In this document: positions 18,419 to 26,721 of the stretch, one piece after another
How the letters are laid out: the number at the start of each line of letters is the position of its first letter
How positions within the stretch are numbered: the first letter of the stretch is position 1
Assembly: GCF_034531395.1 (NCBI RefSeq)
Contig: NZ_JARVCO010000002.1
Span: 372,001 to 436,000, forward strand
DNA: 64,000 bases
Reading direction: 5' to 3'
Source of the DNA: Pontiella agarivorans
Lineage (GTDB): Bacteria > Verrucomicrobiota > Kiritimatiellia > Kiritimatiellales > Pontiellaceae
The notes under the pieces: model-generated
The model's input: only the letters and a program-made list of their open reading frames with translations
Told to the model about the DNA's origin: nothing
The model's database searches: none
Made by a program: the position numbers and the translations under genes

Positions 18419-18846
18419 CAGTTTGAAGTTAGGAGTGTGTAGTTTGAGGGAGGATCTGCGTGACAGATTATCAGGATTTAGTTGTTTGGCAGAGGTCTGT
18501 CGCTTTTGTGACGGGAGTTTATGAGCTTACAGCGGCCTTTCCTGAAGATGAAAAATTTGGGCTTACGAATCAGATGCGCCGAGCTGCAGTCAGTATTCCG
18601 TCAAACATTGCAGAAGGTAGTGCTCGTCATCATTCGAAAGATTTCATTCACTTTCTGCGTATAGCAGATGGTTCTGCTGCAGAGCTTCAAACTCAACTCT
18701 TAATTTCTCGTAACCTGGGTTTTATAGACAACACGAAAATTAACCTGAATGAACTTCATGAAATCAGAAAAATGTTGTCTGGGCTTATTAAATCGTTGAG
18801 AAATTGAATTATGAATCTTCAAACTACTGACTCCAAACTTCAAACT
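18419..18846. mobile_element. Inverted-repeat-bounded cassette carrying a four-helix-bundle gene
   Basis: The gene at 18460 is bracketed by imperfect 30-bp inverted repeats. The left arm is 18420-18449 and the right arm 18817-18846, identical at 26 of 30 positions when one is reverse-complemented; both share AGTTTGAAGTT and GTAGTTTGA. The whole unit is about 428 bp and splits the usually adjacent pair gmd-fcl. Four-helix-bundle (S23) genes are known as intervening sequences in 23S rRNA genes, also with stem-forming ends. No transposase is encoded. Mobility is inferred. Confidence 0.6.
18460..18807 (+). CDS. Four-helix-bundle protein (S23/IVP family)
   Basis: The 115-residue protein matches the four-helix-bundle family first seen as the 23S rRNA intervening-sequence protein: 'DLVVWQRSVAFVTGVYELT', 'QMRRAAVSIPSNIAEGSARH' and 'FLRIADGSAAELQTQLLISRNLGFI'. 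The start is GTG 18460 with the ribosome site gggagg at the inner edge of the left inverted repeat. Biochemical function is not established for the family. It lies between gmd and fcl but is unrelated to fucose synthesis. A decayed second copy is at 39021. Confidence 0.9.
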   Translation: MTDYQDLVVWQRSVAFVTGVYELTAAFPEDEKFGLTNQMRRAAVSIPSNIAEGSARHHSKDFIHFLRIADGSAAELQTQLLISRNLGFIDNTKINLNELHEIRKMLSGLIKSLRN

Positions 18847-19821
18847 TCTGGGATTGCAAAAGGTTCCAGAATCTACGTTGCCGGTCATCGCGGACTGGTA
18901 GGATCGGGAATCTGGCGTGCACTGGAACGCCATGGCTATTCCAACCTGATCGGCAAAACGCATGATGAACTGGATCTGATCAGTCAGCAGGCCGTGAATG
19001 ATTTCTTCGCGGCTGAAAAACCGGAATATGTCGTGCTGGTCGCCGCCAAAGTCGGCGGCATTGTGGCCAACAGTACTTATCGCGGGCAGTTCATCTATGA
19101 AAACATGATGATCGAGATGAACGTGATTCATGCGGCAAAAGAGCACGGAGTGAAAAAACTGCTGTTCCTCGGCTCCAGTTGCATCTATCCCAAAATGGCG
19201 CCGCAGCCCATGCTGGAAGAACATCTGCTGACCGGGCCGCTGGAGCCGACCAACGAGCCCTATGCCATTGCCAAGATTGCAGGCATTCGTTTGTGCGATG
19301 CCTATAACCGTCAGTACGGCACCGATTTTATTTCAGCCATGCCCACGAATATGTACGGACCCGGCGATAATTATCATCCACAGAATTCCCACGTACTGCC
19401 GGCCTTTATCCGCCGTTTTCACGAAGCGAAAGAGCAGGGAGTGGAAAAGGTCGAATGCTGGGGAAGCGGTTCTCCGTTGCGCGAATTTTTATACAGCGAT
19501 GATCTCGCCGAAGCCTGCGTGTTTCTGCTGGAAAACACGAGCTATGCCGACGTGGCCTTTGAAGACGAAACCGGCACCGTACAGTCGCACGTGAATGTCG
19601 GTTCCGGAAAAGAAGTAACCATCAAAGAACTCGCTGAAACGGTTGCCGCAGTCGTGGGCTATGAAGGCATCATCGAATGGGATGCCTCCAAACCGGACGG
19701 AACGCCGCGCAAACTGATGGATTCGTCCAAACTTCGGAAACTGGGCTGGGAACCGAAAATTGAATTGCGCGAAGGTATTGTCCGTGCTTATGCGGATTTT
19801 AAAGAACGTTGCTGTACCTGA
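18811..19821 (+). CDS. fcl: GDP-L-fucose synthase
   Basis: Fcl epimerises and reduces GDP-4-keto-6-deoxymannose to GDP-L-fucose. The SDR body is intact: '[19 protein letters not shown]' from residue 21, '[14 protein letters not shown]', '[15 protein letters not shown]', '[20 protein letters not shown]'. The first 17 or so residues ([16 protein letters not shown]) are not part of the family; they are translated from the right inverted-repeat arm of the neighbouring cassette, which now supplies the only ATG near the start. Translation could instead start at TTG 18856. It lies 3 bp after the four-helix-bundle gene. Confidence 0.95.
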   Translation: MNLQTTDSKLQTSGIAKGSRIYVAGHRGLVGSGIWRALERHGYSNLIGKTHDELDLISQQAVNDFFAAEKPEYVVLVAAKVGGIVANSTYRGQFIYENMMIEMNVIHAAKEHGVKKLLFLGSSCIYPKMAPQPMLEEHLLTGPLEPTNEPYAIAKIAGIRLCDAYNRQYGTDFISAMPTNMYGPGDNYHPQNSHVLPAFIRRFHEAKEQGVEKVECWGSGSPLREFLYSDDLAEACVFLLENTSYADVAFEDETGTVQSHVNVGSGKEVTIKELAETVAAVVGYEGIIEWDASKPDGTPRKLMDSSKLRKLGWEPKIELREGIVRAYADFKERCCT

Positions 19822-19827
19822 TTTTTT

Positions 19828-19875
19828 ACGGTAAGAATTCTTCTTGCCGTGAAGTGCGGCGGCCCGGCACCGCAC
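19828..19875. terminator. Two consecutive hairpins downstream of fcl
   Basis: Seven bases past fcl is a 10-bp stem (ACGGTAAGAA, loop TTC, TTCTTGCCGT; 19828-19850) preceded by a T-run, so it has the layout of an intrinsic terminator for minus-strand transcripts. A second stem GTGCGG/CCGCAC (19854-19875) follows. Neither has a T-tract on the plus-strand side, so plus-strand termination is doubtful. Confidence 0.35.
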
Positions 19876-19905
19876 AATAGTGTGCTACCTCGAGCCGCAA
19901 ACTGA

Positions 19906-19922
19906 CTTCCAAGGTCTGGAAG
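19906..19922. repeat. Intergenic palindrome CTTCCA-N5-TGGAAG
   Basis: A perfect palindrome (CTTCCAAGGTCTGGAAG) in the gap between fcl and the sulfotransferase gene, 109 bp before the latter's ATG. It belongs to the TTTCCA-N5-TGGAAA group. Confidence 0.65.
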
Positions 19923-20030
19923 AGGGTAAAAGTTTATGAAATAGGAACCCAATGGGATATTTTTTGCGACCGGCGATGTCGGGCCGCGGCAGCTGAAAGC
20001 AGGAATTTTCCCGGAAAACGTATATTGAAG

Positions 20031-20855
20031 ATGCCGAAGCTTATATTTGTTGTGGGCTCTCCGCGATCGGGGACCAGTTATGTTGCTCGCGCGCTGGCGC
20101 TGGCAGACAACGCGGCCTGTTTGGAAGATACCGGTCTTTTCAGTCACTTGGGTGCCCGTTCAGATATTCATCTCTTTCAGCGTCTCATGTATCCGACGGG
20201 CGTTTTTCCCTACTCGTGGATCTACTGTAAAGGAAGAGGCTTTGCGGACCGGCTGTTCCGGAACAACCGGCTGGAACATGCTCTGAAAAATATGCTGCAG
20301 GCGTGCGGTAATGTGGTGGAGACTGCTGCGGCGGAACACAACGGCGAACCCGAGCTTGATCCGGTTGCGGAGAGCAGTCTGCAGAAACTCAGCGAAACCC
20401 TTTCGGATGCCGAGCAGATATTTGGTTTCGGGAAATTGGCGGAATCCTTTTTCGAGGAATTTGCAAAGAGAAAAAACTGCTCCATGGTTATTGAGAAAAC
20501 GGCGGAACATCTGCGTGTTCTTCCGGTGATTCATGCCCTGTTTCCTGAAGCCCGTGTCGTACTTGTTCGTCGTGATAAAAGGCAGTGCATTGCGTCTTAC
20601 TTTAAAACTTACGGGGCAGGAACCGGCGTGTACCGTTTTATTCCACAGCGCGTTAAAGAAGCGGTGCTCTGGAATCGGCTGGTCCGTGATGAGGGACGCG
20701 AGCGCTGGGCCGTTGAACAACCCTGGGTAACCGCTGTTGAATTCAACGCGGTTATGGATCATCCGGTTGAACAGCTTACCCGGCTGTCAGCCGGTGTGGG
20801 GCTGACGCTTCCGAGAGAAAAGCTGACTCACTTCCTTGGGAAAACAGCTGCATAG
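20031..20855 (+). CDS. PAPS-dependent sulfotransferase
   Basis: This 274-residue cytoplasmic protein has the two PAPS-binding signatures of sulfotransferases: the 5'-phosphosulfate loop GSPRSGTSY at residues 9-17 and a 3'-phosphate-binding segment 'VVLVRRDKRQCIASYF' near residues 174-189. The middle third is family-variable and should set acceptor specificity, which cannot be read here. ATG 20031 is preferred to the in-frame TTG 20025. With PAPS-forming genes upstream and no reductive sulfate genes nearby, it probably sulfates a sugar of the polysaccharide or its lipid-linked repeat. Confidence 0.88.
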   Translation: MPKLIFVVGSPRSGTSYVARALALADNAACLEDTGLFSHLGARSDIHLFQRLMYPTGVFPYSWIYCKGRGFADRLFRNNRLEHALKNMLQACGNVVETAAAEHNGEPELDPVAESSLQKLSETLSDAEQIFGFGKLAESFFEEFAKRKNCSMVIEKTAEHLRVLPVIHALFPEARVVLVRRDKRQCIASYFKTYGAGTGVYRFIPQRVKEAVLWNRLVRDEGRERWAVEQPWVTAVEFNAVMDHPVEQLTRLSAGVGLTLPREKLTHFLGKTAA

Positions 20856-21192
20856 GCAGCATCCCTTGGCGGGATAAAGATGCCTCGACGGAATGCCGGG
20901 TGTACATGAGGAGCAGAGAGGCAGACAGAATGGGGCCTGTGCTCATGTTCCGCGTATCCGGAGCCGAAGCTCAGTTTTTCGGGACTGGAAAAGCAGCGTT
21001 TTCAGAAAAAGCTTTGGGTTGTGAGGGGTGAGCTAATCCTGATGGGTTAAAATTGAGAGAGCGTATAGGCATAAAAGGAATAGTAAAAAATACTAACAAA
21101 TACTTATTTAAAATAATGTTTAAATAATTCTTCTTATTTGGTTATGCTGAGGCACATGCAAAAACATGTGTGAGCTGAATAAGGAGAAGGAA
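20856..21192. other. 337-bp intergenic region, AT-rich on the right
   Basis: No gene is seen. The left part has a weak hairpin (GCATCCC...GATGC near 20866-20892). The right 130 bp are strongly AT-rich and probably hold the promoter for the secreted-protein/ligase operon. They include a perfect palindrome TTATTT-A-AAATAA (21104-21116) and a small dyad ACATG-CAAAAA-CATGT just before the ribosome site. Confidence 0.4.
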
Positions 21193-21945
21193 ATGAAAAG
21201 ATGGAGTTGGTTGGTATTTGGTTTATTAAGTGTTTCAGTACGTGCTGGAACAATCGTGTTGCACAACGGGGGGAGCGAGGTGCACACAACCGGTGATCAA
21301 ATTGACGAGGCCGATCACCATGGTCTGTCAACAAATGTTGTAGAGATCGCGGGACTGAATCTATTCATACAATCGGGGGCGACGAATCAGAATGTAAACG
21401 CGTTAGCCTCCAGTATGGGTATAGACAGCGATGGGGGGGCTGACGACACCGACCGCTTTGAATTCGGGGAGCATATGATTTTCTCTTTTGATCAGAAGGT
21501 GGAAATCACAAAGCTTGATATGGTCGGGTTTGAATCGAATTCAACGTTCATCGTTGATGTGGATGGTCAGGCACCCTTTAGCATTACATATGAGGATCTG
21601 GAGAATAAAACATCCCAGTTTTTCACGACGAATATTGTTGTTGAAGCCCACACGGACATTCTCGTCTCTGTCGGTAACACCAATAGCGTAATCGGACTGC
21701 AGAGCATTGATTTGGATGTGCTCGAGGGAAGCGGTAATCTTTTCCTTCGTCTGGAAACTTCCAATGACTGGATAAATATTGCCGCGGAATTCGATGGGCC
21801 GGTCACAACCAATTATGTGCTGCAGTCGAGCACAAACCTGGCTTCCAATGTCTGGAATGGGGTGAGCACTTCGTTCCGTTCCGATACAAACTGGAGTTTT
21901 AACACAACCCGATCCACCGAATATTTCCGAGTTATTGAACAATAG
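21193..21945 (+). CDS. Secreted protein of unknown function
   Basis: The preferred start is ATG 21193, after the ribosome site aaggagaagg. This gives about 250 residues with a signal peptide (MKRWSWLVFGLLSVSVRAG). The middle carries an acidic block 'GIDSDGGADDTDRFEFGE' followed by 'FSFDQKVEITKLDMVGF', a pattern shared with the PEP-CTERM protein at 23286. The C-terminus ('YVLQSSTNLASNVWNGVS...STEYFRVIEQ') resembles the short beta-rich end domain common on exported proteins of Verrucomicrobia and Kiritimatiellota. No enzyme motif is seen. It lies 66 bp upstream of the exported ligase. Confidence 0.7.
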   Translation: MKRWSWLVFGLLSVSVRAGTIVLHNGGSEVHTTGDQIDEADHHGLSTNVVEIAGLNLFIQSGATNQNVNALASSMGIDSDGGADDTDRFEFGEHMIFSFDQKVEITKLDMVGFESNSTFIVDVDGQAPFSITYEDLENKTSQFFTTNIVVEAHTDILVSVGNTNSVIGLQSIDLDVLEGSGNLFLRLETSNDWINIAAEFDGPVTTNYVLQSSTNLASNVWNGVSTSFRSDTNWSFNTTRSTEYFRVIEQ

Positions 21946-22011
21946 AATCGTGGATAAGAACGCCCGCCTGTATCCGGGAAACGAGTGTTGAGCAAGTAAC
22001 GGATTTTCAAT

Positions 22012-23289
22012 ATGGCCCCGCTGCTGCAGTCTCTCAAAAAAATGATATGCCTTGGCCTTCTGCTGATTATTCCGCCATCCGTTGAGGCGGTGCCGGAAGA
22101 AATCAGAGTTCAGGCGGGGCATCTCAAAGCGATTCTGGCCCAGGCGGACGAAGCCTATTATAACCGGGATGAGTCGATCATGGGGGATGAGGCCTATGAC
22201 GTATTGCGCGGTCGGTATGAGCAGCTGGTTGCCGACTTTCCGGAACTGGCCGATACGCCCGGTGTCGGGGCGACGGGTGAGCAGAGCAAGATCCGGCACC
22301 GAAAGCCCGTGCTCAGTCTCAAAAAGGCCTACTCCGATGATCAGGTGGCCCGGTTCATCAAAGCCGCTGGAACGGAAGCGCTTTTTTGTATTGAGCCGAA
22401 AATCGATGGTATGAGCTTAGTGCTTCATTATCAAAACGGGATTCTGGTTCGGGCATTGACACGGGGCGACGGTGAAAAAGGGTCGGATGTAACGCGGGCG
22501 GTGATGGCTGCCGGTTGTGTCCCGACCGGTCTGAAAGGAACGGTGTCGGATTTATCACTGCGAGGAGAGCTGTTTTTTACGCATGCTGCTTTTGAAAAAC
22601 TGAATAGTCGGAGAGTAAAGGAAGGGCAGGCCGCGCTGAAGAGTGCCCGTAACTCAGCCTCCGGAACCATGCGGCTTTCCGACTATGCCGAAATTGCGCG
22701 GCGGGGGCTCAGTTTTAGCATTTTTGAATGGATCGCAAGTGATGAGCTCACGCCCGCGACTCACCAGGAGGCGCTGGAGCTGTTGTGGGAACTTGGTTTT
22801 TCAACCGTCGAATCGACTACAGTTTCTGCTGATCGGGTATTCGAAGAAATCACAACACTGAACGGTCGCCGTTCAATTTTACCCTATGAAACCGATGGCA
22901 TCGTCATTCGAATAAACAATCGGGCTCGTTTTCAGGAAATGGGGGAAACCGCCCGCTATCCCCGAGGTGCATTAGCCCGGAAATACAAAAGCAAGCCGAT
23001 GATTACCCAGCTGCTGCGCGTTGAATGGTCACAGGGTGAAACCGGAAAATGGACACCGGTTGCGCACTTTGAACCCATTGAGATGGAGGGCGCAACCATC
23101 CGGTCCGCCACACTGCACAACGAAGATTATCTGCACGCATTGGATGTGCGGATCGGCGACTGGATCCAGGTCATCCGCGCCGGCGGAACGGTCCCTGAAA
23201 TTATCGGAATCTGTACCGATCGCCGCACAGGAAAAGAAACGCCGGTACCGGCAAAGCCAACAGTTAAAAAAAGCGGAAGAATAGAATGA
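22012..23289 (+). CDS. Exported LigB-like NAD+-dependent DNA ligase (short form)
   Basis: The 425-residue product begins with a signal-peptide-like segment (KKMICLGLLLIIPPSVEA, then VPEE). It then has domain Ia ('YYNRDESIMGDEAYDVL'), the adenylation domain with nucleophile Lys130 in KIDG (130-133), 'TRGDGEKGSDV', 'RNSASGTMR', motif IV 'ETDGIVIRINN' (Arg where Lys is usual), and an OB fold ending 'TLHNEDYLHALDVRIGDWIQVIRAGGTVPEI'. It stops just before the zinc finger, so Zn, HhH and BRCT parts of LigA are absent. E. coli LigB also starts with a signal-like peptide and lacks BRCT. ATG 22045 is an alternative start. The stop overlaps the next ATG (ATGA), so the two are coupled. Confidence 0.85.
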   Translation: MAPLLQSLKKMICLGLLLIIPPSVEAVPEEIRVQAGHLKAILAQADEAYYNRDESIMGDEAYDVLRGRYEQLVADFPELADTPGVGATGEQSKIRHRKPVLSLKKAYSDDQVARFIKAAGTEALFCIEPKIDGMSLVLHYQNGILVRALTRGDGEKGSDVTRAVMAAGCVPTGLKGTVSDLSLRGELFFTHAAFEKLNSRRVKEGQAALKSARNSASGTMRLSDYAEIARRGLSFSIFEWIASDELTPATHQEALELLWELGFSTVESTTVSADRVFEEITTLNGRRSILPYETDGIVIRINNRARFQEMGETARYPRGALARKYKSKPMITQLLRVEWSQGETGKWTPVAHFEPIEMEGATIRSATLHNEDYLHALDVRIGDWIQVIRAGGTVPEIIGICTDRRTGKETPVPAKPTVKKSGRIE

Positions 23290-23867
23290 AGAGCTCAGGA
23301 ATAGTATATCTCAGTCTGATGATGGCACTTCCAATGATGGGAAAATCGGATGTCGTTTTCGACCTTTTGGGGAACAGTGCAATCTATTCTGTTCTGGATG
23401 GACAAAGTACCGCTTCGGTTACAAATGGCAGCTTGATCGCCACACTCTCTTCCTCAGAGGGGACGCTTAACCGTACGGCATCCGGGTTCGGAATGAATGG
23501 CCCGGGTAGTGACGACACAGACGCGCTCAATTTAGATCAATACATCGATATCACCTTCGACCAAACCGTACGCTTTAAAAATGTGAATGTATCGTCCTGG
23601 GGATCCGGTAGTTCCGCCGAAATCCGTTTAGGCAGCAACGATGTTTACACTGCGATGGGAACGATAAGCACCACGGGCAATGCCCCCTTCGATTTCCGAA
23701 TTTCCGGAGGACAAACCGTACGCATTTATGCCACGGGAGAAACAACACCGACCAACGGATTTTCTTTTGATGGTTTTAGCGTCGAAGCCATCCCCGAACC
23801 CGCCGTTATAAGTTTTATCGCACTCATCAGTCTAGGTAGTCTCGCCATCCGAAGAATGTTTAACTGA
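23286..23867 (+). CDS. PEP-CTERM-anchored exported protein
   Basis: The 193-residue protein has a signal peptide (first 20 residues) and a classic PEP-CTERM tail: PEP at 170-172, a hydrophobic segment, and RR at 189-190, three residues from the end. Such tails are processed by an exosortase and are typical of exopolysaccharide producers. No exosortase gene is in the window. The central part shares the pattern 'DDTD...ITFDQTV' with the secreted protein at 21193. It is translationally coupled to the ligase gene by a 4-bp overlap. Confidence 0.85.
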   Translation: MKSSGIVYLSLMMALPMMGKSDVVFDLLGNSAIYSVLDGQSTASVTNGSLIATLSSSEGTLNRTASGFGMNGPGSDDTDALNLDQYIDITFDQTVRFKNVNVSSWGSGSSAEIRLGSNDVYTAMGTISTTGNAPFDFRISGGQTVRIYATGETTPTNGFSFDGFSVEAIPEPAVISFIALISLGSLAIRRMFN

Positions 23868-23953
23868 GCCCGTATTCTTCTGGAAGCTACGCAGAAGCCA
23901 TCACCGGAAACCGATTGCTTTACAAGCGGCCAGCGTGCATAACGAAAAAATAG

Positions 23954-23986
23954 GACTGACACCTAGACCCTAGACTGACACCTAGA
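23954..23986. repeat. Two direct copies of GACTGACACCTAGA
   Basis: A 14-bp sequence occurs at 23954-23967 and again at 23973-23986, in the gap where base composition changes from GC-richer to AT-richer. It may mark an old junction or insertion footprint. Confidence 0.55.
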
Positions 23987-24029
23987 GGTACCTAAATTTT
24001 TAACAACGAATACATTTCGAAAACTTATT

Positions 24030-25424
24030 ATGCATGAATTACAAAAAGTTATAGATGGCGGCTATTGTATCGGGTGTGGTGCCTGTTCATATGCCGGTAA
24101 GAATAGTATTGAACTCGTAGAAGATGAATATCGAAGATATCAAGGTCGAATAAAGCCGGAATCACAGGATCAGGATTTGGATGCGGCATTGGCTGTTTGT
24201 CCATTTTCGAATCATGCTCTTAATGAAAGTGAAATTAGCAGGCGGGTATTCAGTCATGATGATGGATCTACTGACGAGGTTATAGGTTACAACCGTTCGC
24301 TATATGCAGGATTTGTGAGTGAAGGAGACTACAGGGAGAGGTGTAATTCCGGAGGCATGATTACATGGATGCTGATCCAGTTGCTTGAGAAGGGGATAGT
24401 AGATGCAGTAATTCATGTAAAAAAGTCGAGTCGGCATGGAACTTTATTTGAGTATGGAATTTCCAAAAACTGTGACGATGTTTTGAATTCCGCAAAATCA
24501 AGATATTATCCTGTCGAGATTTCGAGGGTTATGGAAACTGTTAGAAGTATTGATGGTAGATATGTTTTTGTTGGTCTTCCATGTTTCATTAAGTCTGTAA
24601 GGAATCTTGCAAAAATTGATTCGTTGATTAATGACAGAATCATACTGTACATAGGATTAGTTTGTGGGCATTTAAAATCGAAGACGTTTGCCAATCTGTT
24701 TGCGTGGCAGGCCGGTGTTCCTGAGGGTCAATTATCTGATATAGATTTTCGCGTAAAAATGGAAGGACGAACGGCAAATGCTTATGGTGTGAAGATTACT
24801 GATGAAAATGGTGAAGAAACTCTTCTGCAATCGAAAGACTGTTATGGCGTGAGTTGGGGGCATAATTTTTTCAAATACGAGGCATGTGACTATTGTGATG
24901 ATGTGTTTGCAGAGACGGCTGATGTTGTCGTGGGAGATGCTTGGTTGCCGGGATATGTTTATGACTCTAAGGGGAACAGTATTGTGGTTATTCGAAATGA
25001 AATATTTGATAATTTAATTAACTCTGGAATGCATTCAGGACAGTTAGCCCTTGATGTGTTGACGGCGAAAGAGGTGAGGGAGTCTCAGGCAGGTGGGATT
25101 CGTCATCGTAGGGGGGGGTTGAGTTATAGACTATACCTCAAGAAGAAGAGGGGTAGTTGGGTGCCTGATAAGCGGGTTGATCCTGAGAACACAAAGTTGT
25201 CTTTTGGTCGAAAAATGATATTTCGGTACCGAATGCACTTACGTGTACTTGGATATAAGGCTTGGGATAAGGCGATAGAATCCGATGATTTCAAAGTGTT
25301 TGTTCGTAAAACAAAATTACATTTAAAGATTTATGACCGAATGGTCAGGTTAAATAAAAAGTATGAGAGTATTCTATTTAGTAAAAATCTTGCCTCTGAT
25401 AAGGATGGTGTTTTGAAAGAGTGA
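24030..25424 (+). CDS. Coenzyme F420 hydrogenase/dehydrogenase beta-subunit-like protein
   Basis: The 464-residue protein has an N-terminal ferredoxin-like cluster (CIGCGAC at about residues 14-20, another 'CPF' near 58) and the FrhB/FdhB catalytic region ('YRERCNSGGMITWMLIQLLEKGIVDAV', 'SRYYPVEISRVME', 'VFVGLPCFIKSVRNL', 'CDYCDDVFAETADVVVGDAW'). Stand-alone members are often found in capsule and O-antigen loci next to pyruvyltransferases; a redox step on a sugar is suspected but not proven. A pyruvyltransferase-family gene follows directly here. It begins the AT-richer block. Confidence 0.85.
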   Translation: MHELQKVIDGGYCIGCGACSYAGKNSIELVEDEYRRYQGRIKPESQDQDLDAALAVCPFSNHALNESEISRRVFSHDDGSTDEVIGYNRSLYAGFVSEGDYRERCNSGGMITWMLIQLLEKGIVDAVIHVKKSSRHGTLFEYGISKNCDDVLNSAKSRYYPVEISRVMETVRSIDGRYVFVGLPCFIKSVRNLAKIDSLINDRIILYIGLVCGHLKSKTFANLFAWQAGVPEGQLSDIDFRVKMEGRTANAYGVKITDENGEETLLQSKDCYGVSWGHNFFKYEACDYCDDVFAETADVVVGDAWLPGYVYDSKGNSIVVIRNEIFDNLINSGMHSGQLALDVLTAKEVRESQAGGIRHRRGGLSYRLYLKKKRGSWVPDKRVDPENTKLSFGRKMIFRYRMHLRVLGYKAWDKAIESDDFKVFVRKTKLHLKIYDRMVRLNKKYESILFSKNLASDKDGVLKE

Positions 25425-25479
25425 GTTTTGTTTGATATTTTGTTAAGCGTATTGGAGCTTTATTTCTAGAGGGTATTAT

Positions 25480-26721
25480 ATGTCTCACATTGTTATCATT
25501 AATCAGCCCATAAATAATCGCGGGGATCAGGCTGCCCACAAGTCATTCGTGGAACTTTTGCGCCAGAGGGGACACCGAATCACCGTTCTATTTTTTGGTC
25601 ATGCGAAGTATTATGCACATTTCTATCAGGGTGTTGAAGGAGTAGAATATCTATGCATACCCTCTCGGTTTGGGCAGTTGCGAATTCAAAAAAAGATAGA
25701 GAAAAAAACAGCGCTAAACGCAGTGTTTAACTTGGTGTCTCCGATGATGCGTCAGGGGGCTCGAATTTTGCATGATGCGGATTTCGTTGTTTGTGCGCCG
25801 GGTGGAGTTTGCATGGGAGCATATCAGAGCTGGAGGCATGTGAACTTGATGCTACTCGCACTAAGAGTTAACCCTTTTGTCTCGATTTGGGGACGATCTA
25901 TCGGCCCATTTCCCGCGCAAACAAAGTGCCAGAAGAGGTTTGCTAAGATATCGTTGTCTATTCTTCGACGAGTAGATTTTATTTCACTCCGAGATAAAAA
26001 AAGTCAAGGTATCTCAACGGAACTTGATGTATCGTTCACCCCAACCATTGATACTGCGTTTGCTACCGTGCCTGAGGTGGGGCTTCCTGTGGAGCTGAAA
26101 TATCTAAAAGATAAGCAATATTGGGTTTTTGTTCCGAATAAACTATATGCGTGGCATCCAGATTTTAAGGACATTGAACCTGAGCGAATGGATCAATTAT
26201 ATATATCTATTATGGACTATATTGATCGACTGGGTATGAAGATAGTGATGCTTCCTCAGCTATTTCATTGTGGAGATAAGGGCGATGTTCACTACTTTTA
26301 TCAACTTGCTGAGCGTGTGTCTTTGAAAAATGAAATAGAGGTTATTGATGAGGTGTATGATAGTGATGTTCAGCAAGCAATCATTCGTAACGCAGATGGA
26401 CTTGTTGGGGCTAGATATCATTCCATCGTATTTGCAATTAACAATCTTACTCCGTTTGTATGTTTGTCATATGAACACAAAATGCATGAAACACTGGGGC
26501 TTTTAAATTTAAAAGGGTCTTCTGTAGAACTTCGCGAAGCGCTCAATAGTGAAGAGAGTATGAGGAGTATTTTTGATTTAATGAACTCGATCCATGCCGA
26601 CCAAGGAGGCTGTAAGGCACAGTTGTCTAAGAAAAGAGATGAGGCGCAGCAAATTGTAAAAAACGCATATGAACAATTTGAGATGTATATTCAATCTGAG
26701 GTGAGCGGAGATAAACATTGA
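25480..26721 (+). CDS. Polysaccharide pyruvyl transferase family protein
   Basis: The 413-residue cytoplasmic protein resembles the PS_pyruv_trans family, which adds ketal-linked pyruvate to polysaccharide sugars: 'NNRGDQAAHKSFVELLRQRGH' at the start, 'APGGVCMGAYQSWRHVNL', 'SIWGRSIGPFP', 'ISLRDKKSQ', and 'GLVGARYHSIVFAINNLTPFVCLSYEHKM' near the end. It would add negative charge to the polymer in addition to sulfate. It overlaps the next gene through TTGA. Confidence 0.85.
   Translation: MSHIVIINQPINNRGDQAAHKSFVELLRQRGHRITVLFFGHAKYYAHFYQGVEGVEYLCIPSRFGQLRIQKKIEKKTALNAVFNLVSPMMRQGARILHDADFVVCAPGGVCMGAYQSWRHVNLMLLALRVNPFVSIWGRSIGPFPAQTKCQKRFAKISLSILRRVDFISLRDKKSQGISTELDVSFTPTIDTAFATVPEVGLPVELKYLKDKQYWVFVPNKLYAWHPDFKDIEPERMDQLYISIMDYIDRLGMKIVMLPQLFHCGDKGDVHYFYQLAERVSLKNEIEVIDEVYDSDVQQAIIRNADGLVGARYHSIVFAINNLTPFVCLSYEHKMHETLGLLNLKGSSVELREALNSEESMRSIFDLMNSIHADQGGCKAQLSKKRDEAQQIVKNAYEQFEMYIQSEVSGDKH

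Noticed and set aside
19980-20000. Second ops-like sequence (GCGGCAGC) before the sulfotransferase
   Set aside because: Only the inner eight bases match and no hairpin context is present.
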